The translations under genes were made by a program, and so were the position numbers. Shown one piece after another: positions 9,191 through 21,164 of a DNA stretch of 29,104 nt. The notes under the pieces were generated by a model. It had not been told where the DNA came from, ran no database searches, and saw only the letters and a list, made by a program, of their open reading frames with translations. The stretch comes from Intoshia linei (Eukaryota; Orthonectida; Rhopaluridae): NCBI GenBank assembly GCA_001642005.1, contig LWCA01000393.1, forward strand, positions 1 to 29,104, given 5' to 3'. Positions within the stretch are counted from its first letter, which is position 1; each line of letters starts with the position of its first letter.

Positions 9191-10527
9191 TCTATATATA
9201 ATTTTTAATCTGCAAAATTATATGCTTTACAATGAAAAGTTTACATGTAAATTGTACAATACATTTAATAGTTACAATGAAATTTTTTTCGTAGAAACTT
9301 AAATTTCGTCACGAGGATGAGGGCCTGGTATATACGTTATATGGGATGTTCAGATAAAATGTGTATACTATACAATCAAGTTTAGTTAAATTTACATTTT
9401 TATAGGGGAATATTCAAAATAAAATGTATAAGAAAAAATTTTTAAAGGTTATCTTACTAATATTTTTAGGATTAAAGCGATTTTTTTTGAAAAGTGAGTG
9501 GTCCATGGTGGAACAAGTTTACGAACCCTTCCCATAAGACTTATGGCGTAAGTGATACTATATTTGCAAAAAAATATATTTGGTTTATAATTTGGTCCAA
9601 ATAAAAAAAAATTGACTGCACTCGTTTTACTTCCTTCATACATTAGGTCTAATTATTAGCTAAATATTTTCGATATAAACTTACGATTGCAATCCAATTG
9701 TGAATTTTTATAAATTGAAGTGACAATGTTCTTGTAATAATCGTCTTTAGATATTTGTGGTAGGACTCTTCGACTGATATCTTTGAAATTTATTAAATTG
9801 ATAATGTTTAAAGTCTGTGGGTTCCGTCAAATGTGAATATTTCATTTTTTTTAATAATACTTTTTTGTCTCACATTTATCCTTACTTATATTATTTATTT
9901 AAAGTTATTTTTTTTTAAAAATATGTCTCTGCGTCTACCATTTTATTTAGAAAATAGAATCTAATATAATTTTCAACAACAAAATACTAATCCGTTTTAG
10001 GGGAATTTCCAACCCTTTTTTATATGTATTATTATATATATTACATGACCCCTTTTTTATAAAAAATGAAATGAATCTTTGAATTTTAAAAAAACACATA
10101 TTCTGATACTGTTTTTAAAATGATGAGCATTATAATAAATTTCAATCTCAAAAACATTTTCTATGATAAGAATTAAAATGGAATGCTAGATGAAAATTTT
10201 TGAAGGCCGTATTATGTTTACCCTGATCTACAAGCTTTTACAATGTAATCATTGCAAAGAATAAACAAAAACTAAAATTACCAATAACTTTTGAATGCTT
10301 ATCATTTTGTTTTGAATTTTTTTCAATTGTTAGAGTGATACAACTATTTGACTGTAGATATTTTTCATTTTCTACATTTTTTATACAAATTACATTATTT
10401 TGTAATTCAATTTCAGTATTTTTCATTTTTTTTATATTTAAAATAATAGAACCAATTATAATATTAATAGTTTTATGTTTATATATTTTGATTTTTTACA
10501 AACATGAAAAACGCTGATTTTTAATAA
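9191..10527. other. AT-rich non-coding region with an R1-like fragment
   Basis: No convincing exon is seen. 10098-10146 (TCTGATACTG and AAAATGATGAGCATTAT...) is a diverged piece of the R1 middle. A minus-strand open stretch at 10426-10238 of 62 codons ends with a donor-like GGTAAT but lacks a workable acceptor, so I do not model it as an exon. 9449-9643 is open on the minus strand without recognisable motifs. Confidence 0.4.
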
Positions 10528-11339
10528 TTAATAATTATGAAAGTTACTGTTCATTGGGGTAAAATTATTTTGTTCATCATTTTGTGACTCGTTATTGAAT
10601 AATAAAGGCTTAACGGTAGGTGTATCATTTGGCTAATTAAGTTTTATAAATATAAATAATACAATCATGTATTTAAATGTAATTACCTGTCTTACTAATA
10701 GTTTTTTAGGCTTGATTTGGTTAATGTTAAAATTTAATATTAAATGACAATTCTTATTGACTTCCGGTTTATTATGTTGATTAGAGTATATAGTTGGTCT
10801 ATTTATTACCTCAGTTTCAAATCCATTTTTATCTAATTATCAATTAAATATAATAAATGTTATAATTTCTGGTTTGGATAAGTTACTGAAGATTTATAAA
10901 CATTGTACTACAGATAATCTAAACTCGATAAAATTTGATTTTTTTAGATTTATTTACTTGGATTTGGTTTAAATTTTCGAGGTGTACAAGGTTCAAGTTG
11001 AGAATATTGTAATACATTTGAATCTAAAATAAGATATCAAATTAAAAAAACTACTGTGTTTATCAAATTACATATATATGTTAATACATGTATTTATGAT
11101 AATAAAAAATCAAACATTGCATATTAATTACAATAATTATAATCAATAATAACAACGTCGTATTAATTAAGGTTCAATAAAACATGAATGAATCATCAAG
11201 TAAATATAAATTATTAAATACTAGTTTGATTATTGTTATAAGAATATCGGTATTTCACTGAAACGGATGTACTACGTACATCAGTAGGTATGAGTTCTTC
11301 TTTATTTATAATTTTATTATATTCAACGTTTTCATTCAT
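10528..11339 (-). CDS. Predicted small four-exon gene of unknown function (about 126 residues)
   Basis: Proposed exons on the minus strand are 11339-11273 (ATG start), 11023-10958, 10832-10687 and 10632-10528 (TAA stop). Phases agree at every junction (1, 1, 0). The last three exons are well supported: acceptors TTTTAG, AATTAG and AATTAG, donors GTAAAT and GTAATT. Readable parts are MNENVEYNKIINKEEL, QYSQLEPCTPRKFKPNP, NGFETEVINRPTIYSN, INQIKPKKLLVRQ and NDTPTVKPLLFNNESQ. The protein is hydrophilic, rich in Asn and Lys, has no membrane segment or signal peptide and looks disordered. The first exon is the weakest, because its donor (GTACAT) is poor and another exon could lie between. The basic CTPRKFKPNP patch suggests a nuclear or nucleic-acid-binding role, but I do not recognise the family. 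Confidence 0.5.
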
Positions 11340-12323
11340 TTTATTTTTCTTTTTATTCTATATATAAAATTCAAATAATTATATTACGTTTGAAATGTAA
11401 AATTTTTATTTATATTTTAGTTTAATTTTGGGTTTTAGAAATTTTTTTGAACCAAACTTTTAAAAGAGGGGTTTTTAAGATTTTTTTTGAACCTAAAACT
11501 AAGGTGAAGTTTTTAAGATATTTTTAACCAAATTGTAAAGTTGTCTTTTAGTTTGGTAATATGTGTTTGTATATATATAAATAAAATGTAGTATATTGCA
11601 GGTGTTGTCACTGATTATATAATCATTACTCCTAATACTATAAAAATTATATTCATGTGTGTGTTACCGTTTATTTAAAAAAATATCAGTCCTAGAATTA
11701 AAAAAACCAATGTCTAATATACTTTTTCAACAGTGATACTGTATAGCAAATATCATTTTCGGAAATTGAGTCCTTTTGTGTAAATGAACGAATTTTCTCT
11801 ATTTTTTTGGATAAAATAAGTCCTAAAATTTAAAAAATCATAGAGTCTGGAACGCCCTTTAACGCCATTAACATTGTAAATATCAACCAAAGAAACGTAA
11901 ATCTTCATGTTCAAACCATGCATTAATTCCTTTTTTTAAATGAAAAAAGTACTAAAATTAAAAACAAAATGACGTCTCATACAAATATATCCAATAAAAA
12001 AGTATAAAAAATTGACGTCTGCACGGTCAAGGATTTAGGATATAATCCTTTATAACGTAAACCAAAAACATAAAATTTTAAATGTACCAATATATATTTT
12101 TTTCGTTCATTGTTTTTGGTCAATTTTTTCTATAAAATAAAAATAATCAATTTATCAATAAAATTACATCACGTTCCAAATCTTGATTCATGTAAGATTT
12201 TTTTAAATTTTTATAAAATGCATTTCTTATTTTGATAGATTTTAATTTTTTAGGTTTTTTTGTTTTAATCTAAATTTTAACATAGAAATTGCAATTATCA
12301 AATTATATAAGTAAGGTTATTAT
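11340..12323. other. Non-coding, repeat-bearing spacer
   Basis: 11655-11850 matches 9001-9190 (TGTGTGTTACCGTTTATTT start, AATGTCTAATATA, AAATTGAGTCC). 11430-11530 has a loose internal repetition of TTTTTGAACC-AAA and GTTTTTAAGAT. No exon found. Confidence 0.45.
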
Positions 12324-12986
12324 TATAATATGCTTTATATGTCTGTGTGTGTTATCGTTTATTTTAATAACTAGCAGTCTTGGAATTTTATAAAGTCCAC
12401 ATTTCAATTACAGATTTTCGGGTGTTAGCAAAATAAATTTCAACCTCCCAAACTCATATCTTATAGGTCAAAAAGCCCAATTGTCCTTTTTTTTGAAAAT
12501 CAAACGAATTCGAGAATGAAAAAAATATATACTCTGATACGGATTTTAAAATCATAAACATTATCATAAATTTAAATTTAAAAAAAATATATCTTCAGGG
12601 CCAAAATCGCAAATAACCCTTTTTTTAATGAAAACAGCCCTAGAATTTAAACAAATTTACAGGTGTTACAGTTGTATCCTGTTAACACACAAAAAATTTC
12701 ACACATTCTATTTAATAAATCAAAAAAATGGTATAACATATGTTTTTAAAATTCTTTACGCAAATTTTAAAAAAAACAATTAAGACGGAATAATTCACTT
12801 TAAAGTAAAAAGTAATGTGATATGATGGCTCCATCTAAAACAAGTTTGGGAACCAAGTATTAATTATAGTGAATAGTAAGATTTTTAAGTTAGATTTTAA
12901 ACATGACTTTATTTTTTTGGTATAATAAAAATATGCCCTCCACAGAGCTAGGTGCTGTTTGTACGTAGTACATAACAGCCACCTAG
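12324..12986 (+). repeat. Interspersed repeat R1, copy 2 (about 663 bp)
   Basis: Near full-length match to copy 1, including TTTCAACCTCCCAAACTCA, the CTGATACGGATTTTAAAATC block and CTTCAGGGCCAAAA, ending in the hairpin 12948-12986 (CTAGGTGCTGTTTGTAC / GTACATAACAGCCACCTAG). It lies immediately downstream of the carboxypeptidase stop codon (13010), so it forms part of that gene's 3' region. AATAAA on the minus strand at 12908-12913 could be the gene's poly(A) signal. Confidence 0.75.
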
Positions 12987-13009
12987 TTGTAATATAATAT
13001 TTTTGAATA

Positions 13010-16000
13010 TCATACATCTTTAATCAACTCTTTCAAATGATTTGGTAAACTTTCGGATTGAACAGAACTGTCTGAGCCAATATCCCTATAATTTATAAAT
13101 AGCACTTTTAAATATCATAAACAATTACGTTGTTTCATAGTCATTGGTATAATTTATTAAATTTATATCTTCTGGGCAAGTTATATTAGAATTTTCATTT
13201 TTTATTTTGTTGAAAATGTCCATTTTTAATTTGAGTATTAAATCATTAAGTGTATTAATGTACTAATGTATGAAATTATACATTACAATTTATATTATTT
13301 TAAAAGCATAAGTTACTTTGGCTGGATTAGGATCACAATAATCTAAAATAGCGTCGCCAAAATCTTTACCAATGCGCATATAATCGAATTGACTGAAATG
13401 AGTATTCTTTTTATCTCCTATAGTTGACCCACAAAATGAAGCCTATGATATATGCATATATTCATCATTACATTTGTGATCGTCTTTTCATTACCTCTAA
13501 TGTATAACTATTCAAAATGCCCATGCGCCAAAAAGTAATTCTGCCTGTTCCCTCTTTACTTTTTTGTAATTTATATCTACAACTATCATAATTCCCCTAA
13601 AATGCGATATTTACTTATAGAATATAATTCAATTTGTACCATGTTCGGTGAAGATGAAACTAAAATCATTGGAAAAATTCTTTGACTTAGTCTCCTTTTT
13701 GGATCTTCACCTGTTGAGCAGCCGTACAAAAAATAATTTTGCTTTCTACTGTGCCCGTGTATATCACAATATAACATTACTGTTCTTTCCCGTATCAATC
13801 TATTTTATAAATAATTTATACTTGTAAAGATTCTAATAATAATCAAATTAATAAATAAATTTTTCAAATGATGACTGATATTTATAAGATTGTTTATGGT
13901 TTAGCATAGGGGTTTATACCGGTAAAGTACAAAATTAGTTTTGGGGATGGAATCAGATAATTTTAAAAATATGTATAATCAATGAACAATGTAAAGTTAA
14001 GTGTAGTTCTACATGATAATAATGAACAAATTATACTTTTTAGTCATTATTCTGGAATGCCAAATGGGTGCATAAATGTCCTTTAAAATTGTTCGATATT
14101 GCCGATTTAAATCTCGCCCGGACAGAGAACATCTATAGTTTCCAACAATAACGCCATCTAAAACATTAAATGAAATATTATATTCATTAATAAGTTGTTT
14201 AGTGATTAAATTACCTGGATTTAACATAGGAATAATTTTAAATACAAACAAGCCTCGTAGTATCTACGAAAAAAAATCATAATATCAATAATAGTTATAA
14301 TTCAAATAATTGAACATATTTTAATTTGTAAATATAAGTACTTTGAGACAAATATTAAAATTCATACCTTGGCTTCTTCAGTATTGCTTAATATGAAATC
14401 CAAAAATCCTTCTATTATCCAACTAGAATTTGTTTCACCGGGATGGACTCTTGCGCTAAGAACTATCGCTTTACGCTATTTTATAAAAATATAATTATTT
14501 GTAAAGATAAAAACTTTAAATTTGTGAATTTAAATTAGTTAAGAGTCTTCACTGAAGTCTAGTCAATTTCACTGTAAAGCAGCTGTTCTCAAATGGGGGT
14601 ACTGGTACCCTCTAGGGGTACTAGTTCGTCTCATTCTATGAATCACACTTTATAATTCATAAATTATAAAAATTTTTAAAATTTTATAATACTTTAATCT
14701 CTAACTACATAAATCTTTTTAATCTTTTTTATATTTAACGATTTATGGAATAAATAAACATTTTTAAAATTTTATTAAAATTTTGCAATATCTCTCAAAT
14801 GTTTCAATTTTTATATATGGACAATGAATGCATTTCTACAAATTTTCTGAAATCCTACCTCCTCTTACGCATAAATAATCAATTTTTAATTTTTTAACAT
14901 TATTCACTATTCTCTCTTCTATCCTCTCTACGTTTTTCTATTTTTTTCAAAAAAGTTTACCTCCGCCGTGCAAATTAGAATTAATTATTAGTATATGTAA
15001 TAGATATTATCTGAAACTACATCGCCAGTAATTTACAAAATTAATACATACACTGTATGCATTATAGTCTTAAACTATTGTTAATTCATAATTGTTTTGT
15101 TGAATATTGAATATTGTTTGAAATTTTAATTATTACCTTACTTGAGTCAATCGAATAGCTATCACGATCACTAGAAGTTATTGTTAAAACGTGTACAAGA
15201 TTTCCTGCCAATGTTTGACATAGTACCCGTTGTTGACATATTTTATAAATTTCTTTATTGTTAAAAACTTTTTTCAGATATTTCTAAAATTTTAATAATA
15301 CAAATATGAAAAATATCAAATAATGTAATCTAACCTGTAATCTAGTATAGGTGTAAGGATAACAATGAGCAAAATATACGACATCATCCTTGTAATCAAC
15401 GGAAAAAGTGAATGTAAGTGAGTAATAGTTTACATTTTCGTTTGATCTGGTATATCTAAATATATCTAAATATGTGTACATTGTACAATGTACGTCGTAC
15501 ATTACTTACTCAATCCTTAGAAAATGTTAATTTAATTTTTATTTCAAAAGTTGATTCAAGGTAGTGTGTTAAATTTACCAAAAATTTAAAAACCGGGTTT
15601 TTCAAACTTACGGTAAACCGGTTTTATCGTAATGTATAATGTCCATAGTAACCGAATTTACAATTTTTAAATTATCTATGATTTTATCTAATATACAATG
15701 TCGACTTAACTTTCAGACAAGTGATGTACAATGTTCAATCACAACTAATGCAAAAAATAGAATTTAATTAAACCTCTACATTTAAATGGTAAATCGATAA
15801 ACTCTCCACTATTGCAAGGCTAATTATGTATTACACACTGAACTTTAACTTACAAGTTTAAAAATATACTTTATATTGTTCTTGTAATATTTAATATTGT
15901 TTCCTCTTCGAGTCCATGCAATGTTTTTATATTTTGCATTCATTTCGGAATAAAACAGTGGTTTCATACCAAAATTGTATAAACTGTTTACCTGTAAAAT

Positions 16001-18658
16001 GTTAATTGAAATTACAAATTTTTATTAAATTTTAAAATGTATCCTTAATATTTTACCTTTGTAAAATTTTGAATCGTAATTCGATAAGTGCATCCAATTT
16101 TGCATTTTTTTATTTTGAAAAAATACCATTGAGTATGACGATTTGTGAACAAATCTTTTTGTAACCAAAGCTCATATTCATTTTCTTTACTACACTTATA
16201 TTAAAAAGTAAAAAATGTTAGTAAATTTTCACGTTTCATCTCAAGATAACCATTAACAATTATATCAACTGATTTTCATTGCATGCACAAAGTTTAATAT
16301 ATTTTTATGAATAATCTAAAACAGGGGTTACCAAAGTGGCGATTTGGGCGATTTTTTTTCTAGGGGGCGTTGAAAAAATATATTGCTAAAAAGAAGGGCG
16401 GTAGACGAAATGAGTTTGAGTACCCCTGGTCTAAAATACCCTTCTAGAATGAAACCTGCAGCCTCAGGGTACTTCAGACACAAAATACAATGGTGGATAC
16501 GATTGGAAGTTGAACTGATGTTCATAAATGGAATTAAATTTTAAAAATTATGTGCCATTTTTATCAAAAGAACTAAAAATAAAAATTAATTTCTTAAGAA
16601 AAAATATTTCGAGTTCATTATTAGTATTGCGTTCTGTATATTACTGTATATTATAATATACTGGTATTATATTATAATTAACGTAATTTCGTTAATTAAA
16701 TTATGTATAACAATGAATTAAAATTTCCTATATATTTCTTATCATATATATTGGCGCCATTTTAATTTTTTTTGATACTGGTAATATTTTATAAATTACC
16801 AAAACTACTATCAAAATTAATTAAATTTCTTATCAAATTTATTGGCGCAATTTCAACTTTTTTTGATATTGGTAATATTTTATAAATTTCCTAAACTCCT
16901 ATCAAAATTAATTAGAATTTATTATATTATTTATTGAATAAATCACTGCGGGATATATAATAATAAGGTACAAAATTGTAACCTGTGTATTTAGTAATAT
17001 GAATAATACATTATTGTCTAGAAAATTTTATATTATTTAATTATCGTCATATACATTTGTATATTGCACTTCTATAAAAAAGATAGAAACCAACCTAGTT
17101 TAGTCAAGCCTCTCAATACCACCATTTAGGTATTTCAATATTTATGGCGGTATTGAGAGTTTGGAGGTATTTGTAACTTTATGGTCATTGTGTATGAATA
17201 GGCAGTCACATAGTACAATAATGATAATACAGTGGCGGTATTGAGAGATCTCAATATATGGTTGATACAAAAATTAATTACATATGATAAGCTTTGGATA
17301 AATTTCCACTTTCAAAGCGCGATTCGAATTCTAAAATATGCTGACTTTGCATAATTTTTAGATTTAATTTTTTATTTGTTTGAAAATATTCAATCATTGC
17401 TTTTCCTCCGACAAATGATTTTGTAAACTAATAATTTTTATTATATAACGTAGTATTACTAACGCAGATACTATAACAAGGATTTCCAAACTTAACGATT
17501 TGACCCTGGGCGTTGCAGTTGAGTAAAATAGTTCTTTACGCCACCTAAACTTTTTGTTTATACCGATAGTCCTTAATCCAGAGTCATATTGCATGTATCG
17601 CTTATGATTTACCTAAAAACTCAAAACTGAAAAACAAGTGAAGATGTATTGACTTATTACAGATACAAAAAAGCCAATTTAATTGAGTCGTAAATATTTT
17701 AAAAGGTTCCTGTGAAATAATTTTTGAATTAAATTTAAAGTTCAAACGTTTGGAATTTAATATATAGAAAGATTTTATATTTGTATATTTACGTATTTTC
17801 CAACATTTGGTATATAATCGTATACTAAATTAGATTTTGTATCCAAACTTTTTGACAAGGGTATTTTTACATCTTTATCGACTAAATTTTAATATGTCAA
17901 CTAAAATTTCATGTAATTTACATTGTTAATAAAATAATATGTTCAATGAACATTGTTCATGTTTATAAGTTGTAATTTATAACTTAAACAGTTAAATCGT
18001 TTATATTACCCCTGTATTAAAAAAATACCATCATTATAAAAATGTTCAACGTTATCGTGAATGTCTTCTAATAAAGACAATTCTTCTACCACTTCACTAC
18101 CATGCGGCCTAAATTATCTTTATTTAAAATGAAATATTTATACATATAATGTTGATGATAAATACGGTGAATGCAATGTACGATTTACAATGTACGTATA
18201 TTAAAATTATTATCAATTACCATCTGGGTGTATAAATTGATTCATTGCATCCATATAATAATCTTGGCTTTCGTAACTGAATTGTCTAAAAAATTTTTAT
18301 AATATTCATATATATATGTATTTATGATGTGAGGGTTTTTACACTTACACTAAAAATTAAGAATTGCTGAATAGCAAATTCATAGGTTAGATTTTACACG
18401 ATTACACCATATGATATACATCATATTTAAATACGTATAAAACCGTTATTCTAATGTAATTACATATTCTGAATAGTTTACTTTTTTACTTGTGTGGATA
18501 AATTAATATCTCACCGTATTTTATTAATAAAAAAATTATCTAAAAAGGATTCAAAAACAAGTACCATGTCTATGAAATATAAATTATTACACTATTTTTG
18601 ACGTCATTGTTCATTATAATTTGAGTCGTTTTTAGTAAATTTTCTTGTAATTCCCTAT
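13010..18658 (-). CDS. Cytosolic carboxypeptidase, AGBL2/AGBL3 type (M14 tubulin deglutamylase)
   Basis: Exons, all in phase: 18658-18591 (tentative), 18285-18221, 18108-18010, 17344-17282, 16189-16057, 15991-15870, 15446-15335, 15283-15137, 14475-14368, 14263-14215, 14157-14037, 13799-13640, 13596-13495, 13442-13317, 13262-13129, 13085-13010 (TGA). About 561 codons; the N terminus is not resolved. Family blocks in order: [40 protein letters not shown] (N-terminal beta domain), LCQTLAGN, then the M14 domain with zinc ligands in [12 protein letters not shown] and [12 protein letters not shown], Arg in [11 protein letters not shown], and the catalytic Glu region in [19 protein letters not shown]. 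The tail YCDPNPAK plus an acidic-Ser end matches the family. These enzymes trim glutamate chains from tubulin tails in the cytosol and cilia. Introns range from 43 to 1092 nt. No frame breaks seen. Confidence 0.9.
14580..14640 (+). mobile_element. Solo hAT-type terminal sequence
   Basis: CAGCTGTTCTCAAATGGGGG followed by GGTACC and AGGGGTACT resembles the 5' end of hAT elements (CAG-GGTTCTCAAA-). It lies in the carboxypeptidase intron 14476-15136. No partner end was found in the next 600 bases. Confidence 0.45.
16322..16428. mobile_element. hAT-type MITE, 107 bp, with 8-bp target duplication
   Basis: The ends are inverted: CAGGGGTTACCAAAGT on the left and GAGTTTGAGTACCCCTG on the right. Flanking 8-mers are ATCTAAAA (16314-16321) and GTCTAAAA (16429-16436), one mismatch, as expected of a hAT insertion. 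It lies in the 1092-nt intron of the carboxypeptidase. Confidence 0.75.
16727..16935. repeat. 91-bp tandem repeat, array 1 (two units)
   Basis: Two adjacent units with a TTGGCGC box at 16751 and 16842 share TTATCA-AT-TATTGGCGC, TTTTTTTGATA-TGGTAATATTTTATAAATT and CTATCAAAATTAATTA. Located in the same carboxypeptidase intron. The same unit forms array 2 at 20485-21165. Confidence 0.75.
17110..17247. repeat. Inverted/direct repeat of a CTCTCAATACC box
   Basis: CTCTCAATACCACCAT (17110-17125) pairs with ATGGCGGTATTGAGAG (17144-17159), one mismatch, 18-nt loop. A third copy, GTGGCGGTATTGAGAG, lies at 17232-17247 in the same direction as the right arm. Intronic in the carboxypeptidase gene; possibly ends of a small foldback element. 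Confidence 0.55.
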
Positions 18659-20484
18659 CTAAATGTTAATAATTTAATGTAAATTGTAAATTGAACAAAT
18701 TATGTCAATTTATGGATTTTATACAATAATTTATAATAAATGCATGTAAATATATAAATATTCATAATACAGTTAGATTTTTAGAGAAATGTAAGAAAAT
18801 CAATAGAACCGATTTGGGAGTATTATTTTTGATGTAATGCTTGTAATTATTTTCGGACAATATATTATTATAGTATAGTATACTAAACACCATTAATATA
18901 CTGTTTAGTAAATCAATACTATTAAATGAATAACGTAACTGTTTCGCTAACATGTAATAACTATAAAATGTCAACAGGTTTAGCTGACGGCATAAACCAT
19001 TATGTTTTTAATACAATTTATATTCATGCATATAAAAAAGTCGTCTAAAATATTCTTCATAGAGAATGTGTAAATTCAATTTTTAAGGGGACCCTTAATA
19101 AATAAATCAAGATATTTTTAACTATATTCGTTTTTTAGTTTTTATGATTAACTACAGCGTAAAGTAGTATGTAATAATCAAAATATGTTATCTACATATA
19201 TAATTTGTATATAGATGATAACCATTTTTGGATTTCACGTGAGAAGCAACAAGTAGAATAGAAATCTTCACATTTCAGCCTTCTCACAATTTAAAAGTAG
19301 GTCAATTTTAATCGGGCGTATACATGGATATAAAAATAGTTTTAGTACAACCCTTACATGTTATATGTAAGCTCGTGGGCGATACGGTCATACTTTTTAT
19401 TCAATAATATTTTATTACATGTTGATCAATGAAAAGTTTTAATACATTGTCGTGCATAACTGTTTAATATACTAAAAACCATACTTTGAAAAATATAAAA
19501 CATATACGTTGTATAAAATATACATGTTGAAATAATTTTATGATGAATATCAAAAAGATTTAAAAAATTACTCGACAAATTAAAGAAACTAGTTTTTTCT
19601 AGAATACACTTCCATTGATTATTCCTGGTTACCCAATCACTACTTGTAATAACTTCAGAATTCATCTATATGAATATTATCCTTTCAAATATTGTAATTA
19701 GTTTATTATGTATGAAGCAATAAAAATATATGAAATATAAAAATATAAATCATTCTTTGTTTAAACTTAATTAATTTATTGAATTTTCTGTTTTACTCAA
19801 TTATTTTTCTACAAATTATTGTCTGAATAAATAAATTTTAAATTGACACAAATAAGTCAAAATTTAAAAAGTTTTATTCAATCATGCAAAGTTGTTATGT
19901 TTTATTTAATACATTTGTTATTAACGTTAATTAACAATATAAGATATGTATAGTATGCATTTCCATTATATGAATTATAATATTAATTTACATTATAACA
20001 ATTGAAATTATTTAAATTTCTAACTCATTGGTTATTCATTTATTCCTTCTGTTTATGTATTAATTGTTTTAATCGTATTGTTTCGTATTTAATTTATTTA
20101 AAAGAAAATGAATCTATACTATAGATTCTTTATTCATATTTTGACTTTCTATTTTGTCAAAAGTTTAAATTTTAATGTTTCTGTGATATATTAGATGTGT
20201 TCGATTCCAACAGATTTGTATATGATAATTTTATAAGTGTTGTATATATATTAAAAATATATTTAAAAGGGCATATTTGTTCCAATAAATATGAAATACC
20301 GATTCTCAAACTCAGTAGAATCATCTAAATATGGTATGTAAAGTTTTAATTTAAGTTTCGTTTAAGTTAAAGATATCGGTTAAAATATTTTTACTCTTAA
20401 TTTCAAGAGAAAAAAATTTGAAAAACTCTTGTATTACCGAAAAAGGTCTACCGCTACACCTATGATTATGGGGTAGTACAAGGA
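18659..20484. other. Non-coding region upstream of the modelled carboxypeptidase exons
   Basis: The missing N-terminal exons and promoter of the carboxypeptidase should lie here or further right. Two minus-strand open stretches (18974-18762 and 19665-19426, the latter starting MNSEVITSSDWVTRNNQWK) could contain an N-terminal exon, but I see no splice-phase or motif support. The rest is very AT-rich. Confidence 0.35.
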
Positions 20485-20802
20485 ATTCTTATTACATATA
20501 TTGGCGCCATATTAACTTTTTTTTTAATACATGTAATGTTTTATAATTACCGTAATAATATCAAAATTAATTAGAATTTATTATCAAATTTATTGGGGAC
20601 ATTTTAACCTTTTTGTTGATACAGGTAATGTTTTATAAATTGCCGTAACTACTATAATTATTTATAATAATTTCGTATTAAATTTATTGGCGACTTTTAA
20701 GTTTTTTTGACACAGGTAATGTTTATAGTTTCCATATCTACAACAAATACTAATTAAAAATTTTTATTAAATTTATTGGCGTTATATTAACTTTTTATTT
20801 AT

Positions 20803-21042
20803 CAATTTATCAATTTTCGACGTTCGTTTAATGAAATATTCGTTAAACAAAACATTCGTTAAATTAAAGTGGCCAGAAAAAATACGTACTATCAATTTTA
20901 GTTGATTTGGTGATAAATGTAAAGCCAAAACTACTTATCTATGATGACGAATAAAAATTTTTGGCTTAAAATTTATTCCAAACAAACTAAAAGTGATAGT
21001 ACGTATTTTTCTGGCCACTTTATTTAAATGAAATTTTGACTG
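20803..21042. mobile_element. Tigger-type element end, itself split by a MITE
   Basis: CGTTCGTTTAATGAAATATT (from 20821) continues to CATTCGTTAAAT, is interrupted, and resumes as TTAAATGAAATTTTGACTG, ending at 21042 before TA. It is the inverse of the end at 21165-21206 (CTGTCAAAATCTCATTTAACG... TTCATTTAACGAACG), so both belong to one Tigger family. Confidence 0.6.
20865..21023. mobile_element. Foldback MITE, 159 bp, TAAAGTGGCCAG ends
   Basis: The arms are about 70 bp long: TAAAGTGGCCAGAAAAA and TACGTACTATCA at the left are mirrored by TGATAGTACGTATTTTTC and TGGCCACTTTA at the right. The host sequence TTAAAT is present on both sides (20859-20864 and 21024-21029), and removing the element plus one copy restores the Tigger end. 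The duplication could be TTAA or TTAAAT. Confidence 0.75.
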
Positions 21043-21164
21043 TATAATGTTTATAATTTCCACAACTACAACAAATACTAATTAAAAATTCTTATTACAT
21101 TTATTGGCGCCGTATTAAATTTTTATTGATAAAAGTAATGTTTTATAAAATGTCGTAACTACTA

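Noticed and set aside
10238..10426. Minus-strand frame that might be a further exon of the small gene
   Set aside because: No acceptor site lies in a usable position before it, and the last modelled exon already ends in a stop with correct phase.
18762..18974. Minus-strand frame of 70 codons upstream of the carboxypeptidase
   Set aside because: AT-driven composition (Tyr, Asn, Leu, Ile), no splice fit, no motif.
19426..19665. Minus-strand frame starting MNSEVITSSDW, possible N-terminal exon of the carboxypeptidase
   Set aside because: No donor with matching phase and no similarity to the family's N terminus; the second half is low-complexity hydrophobic.
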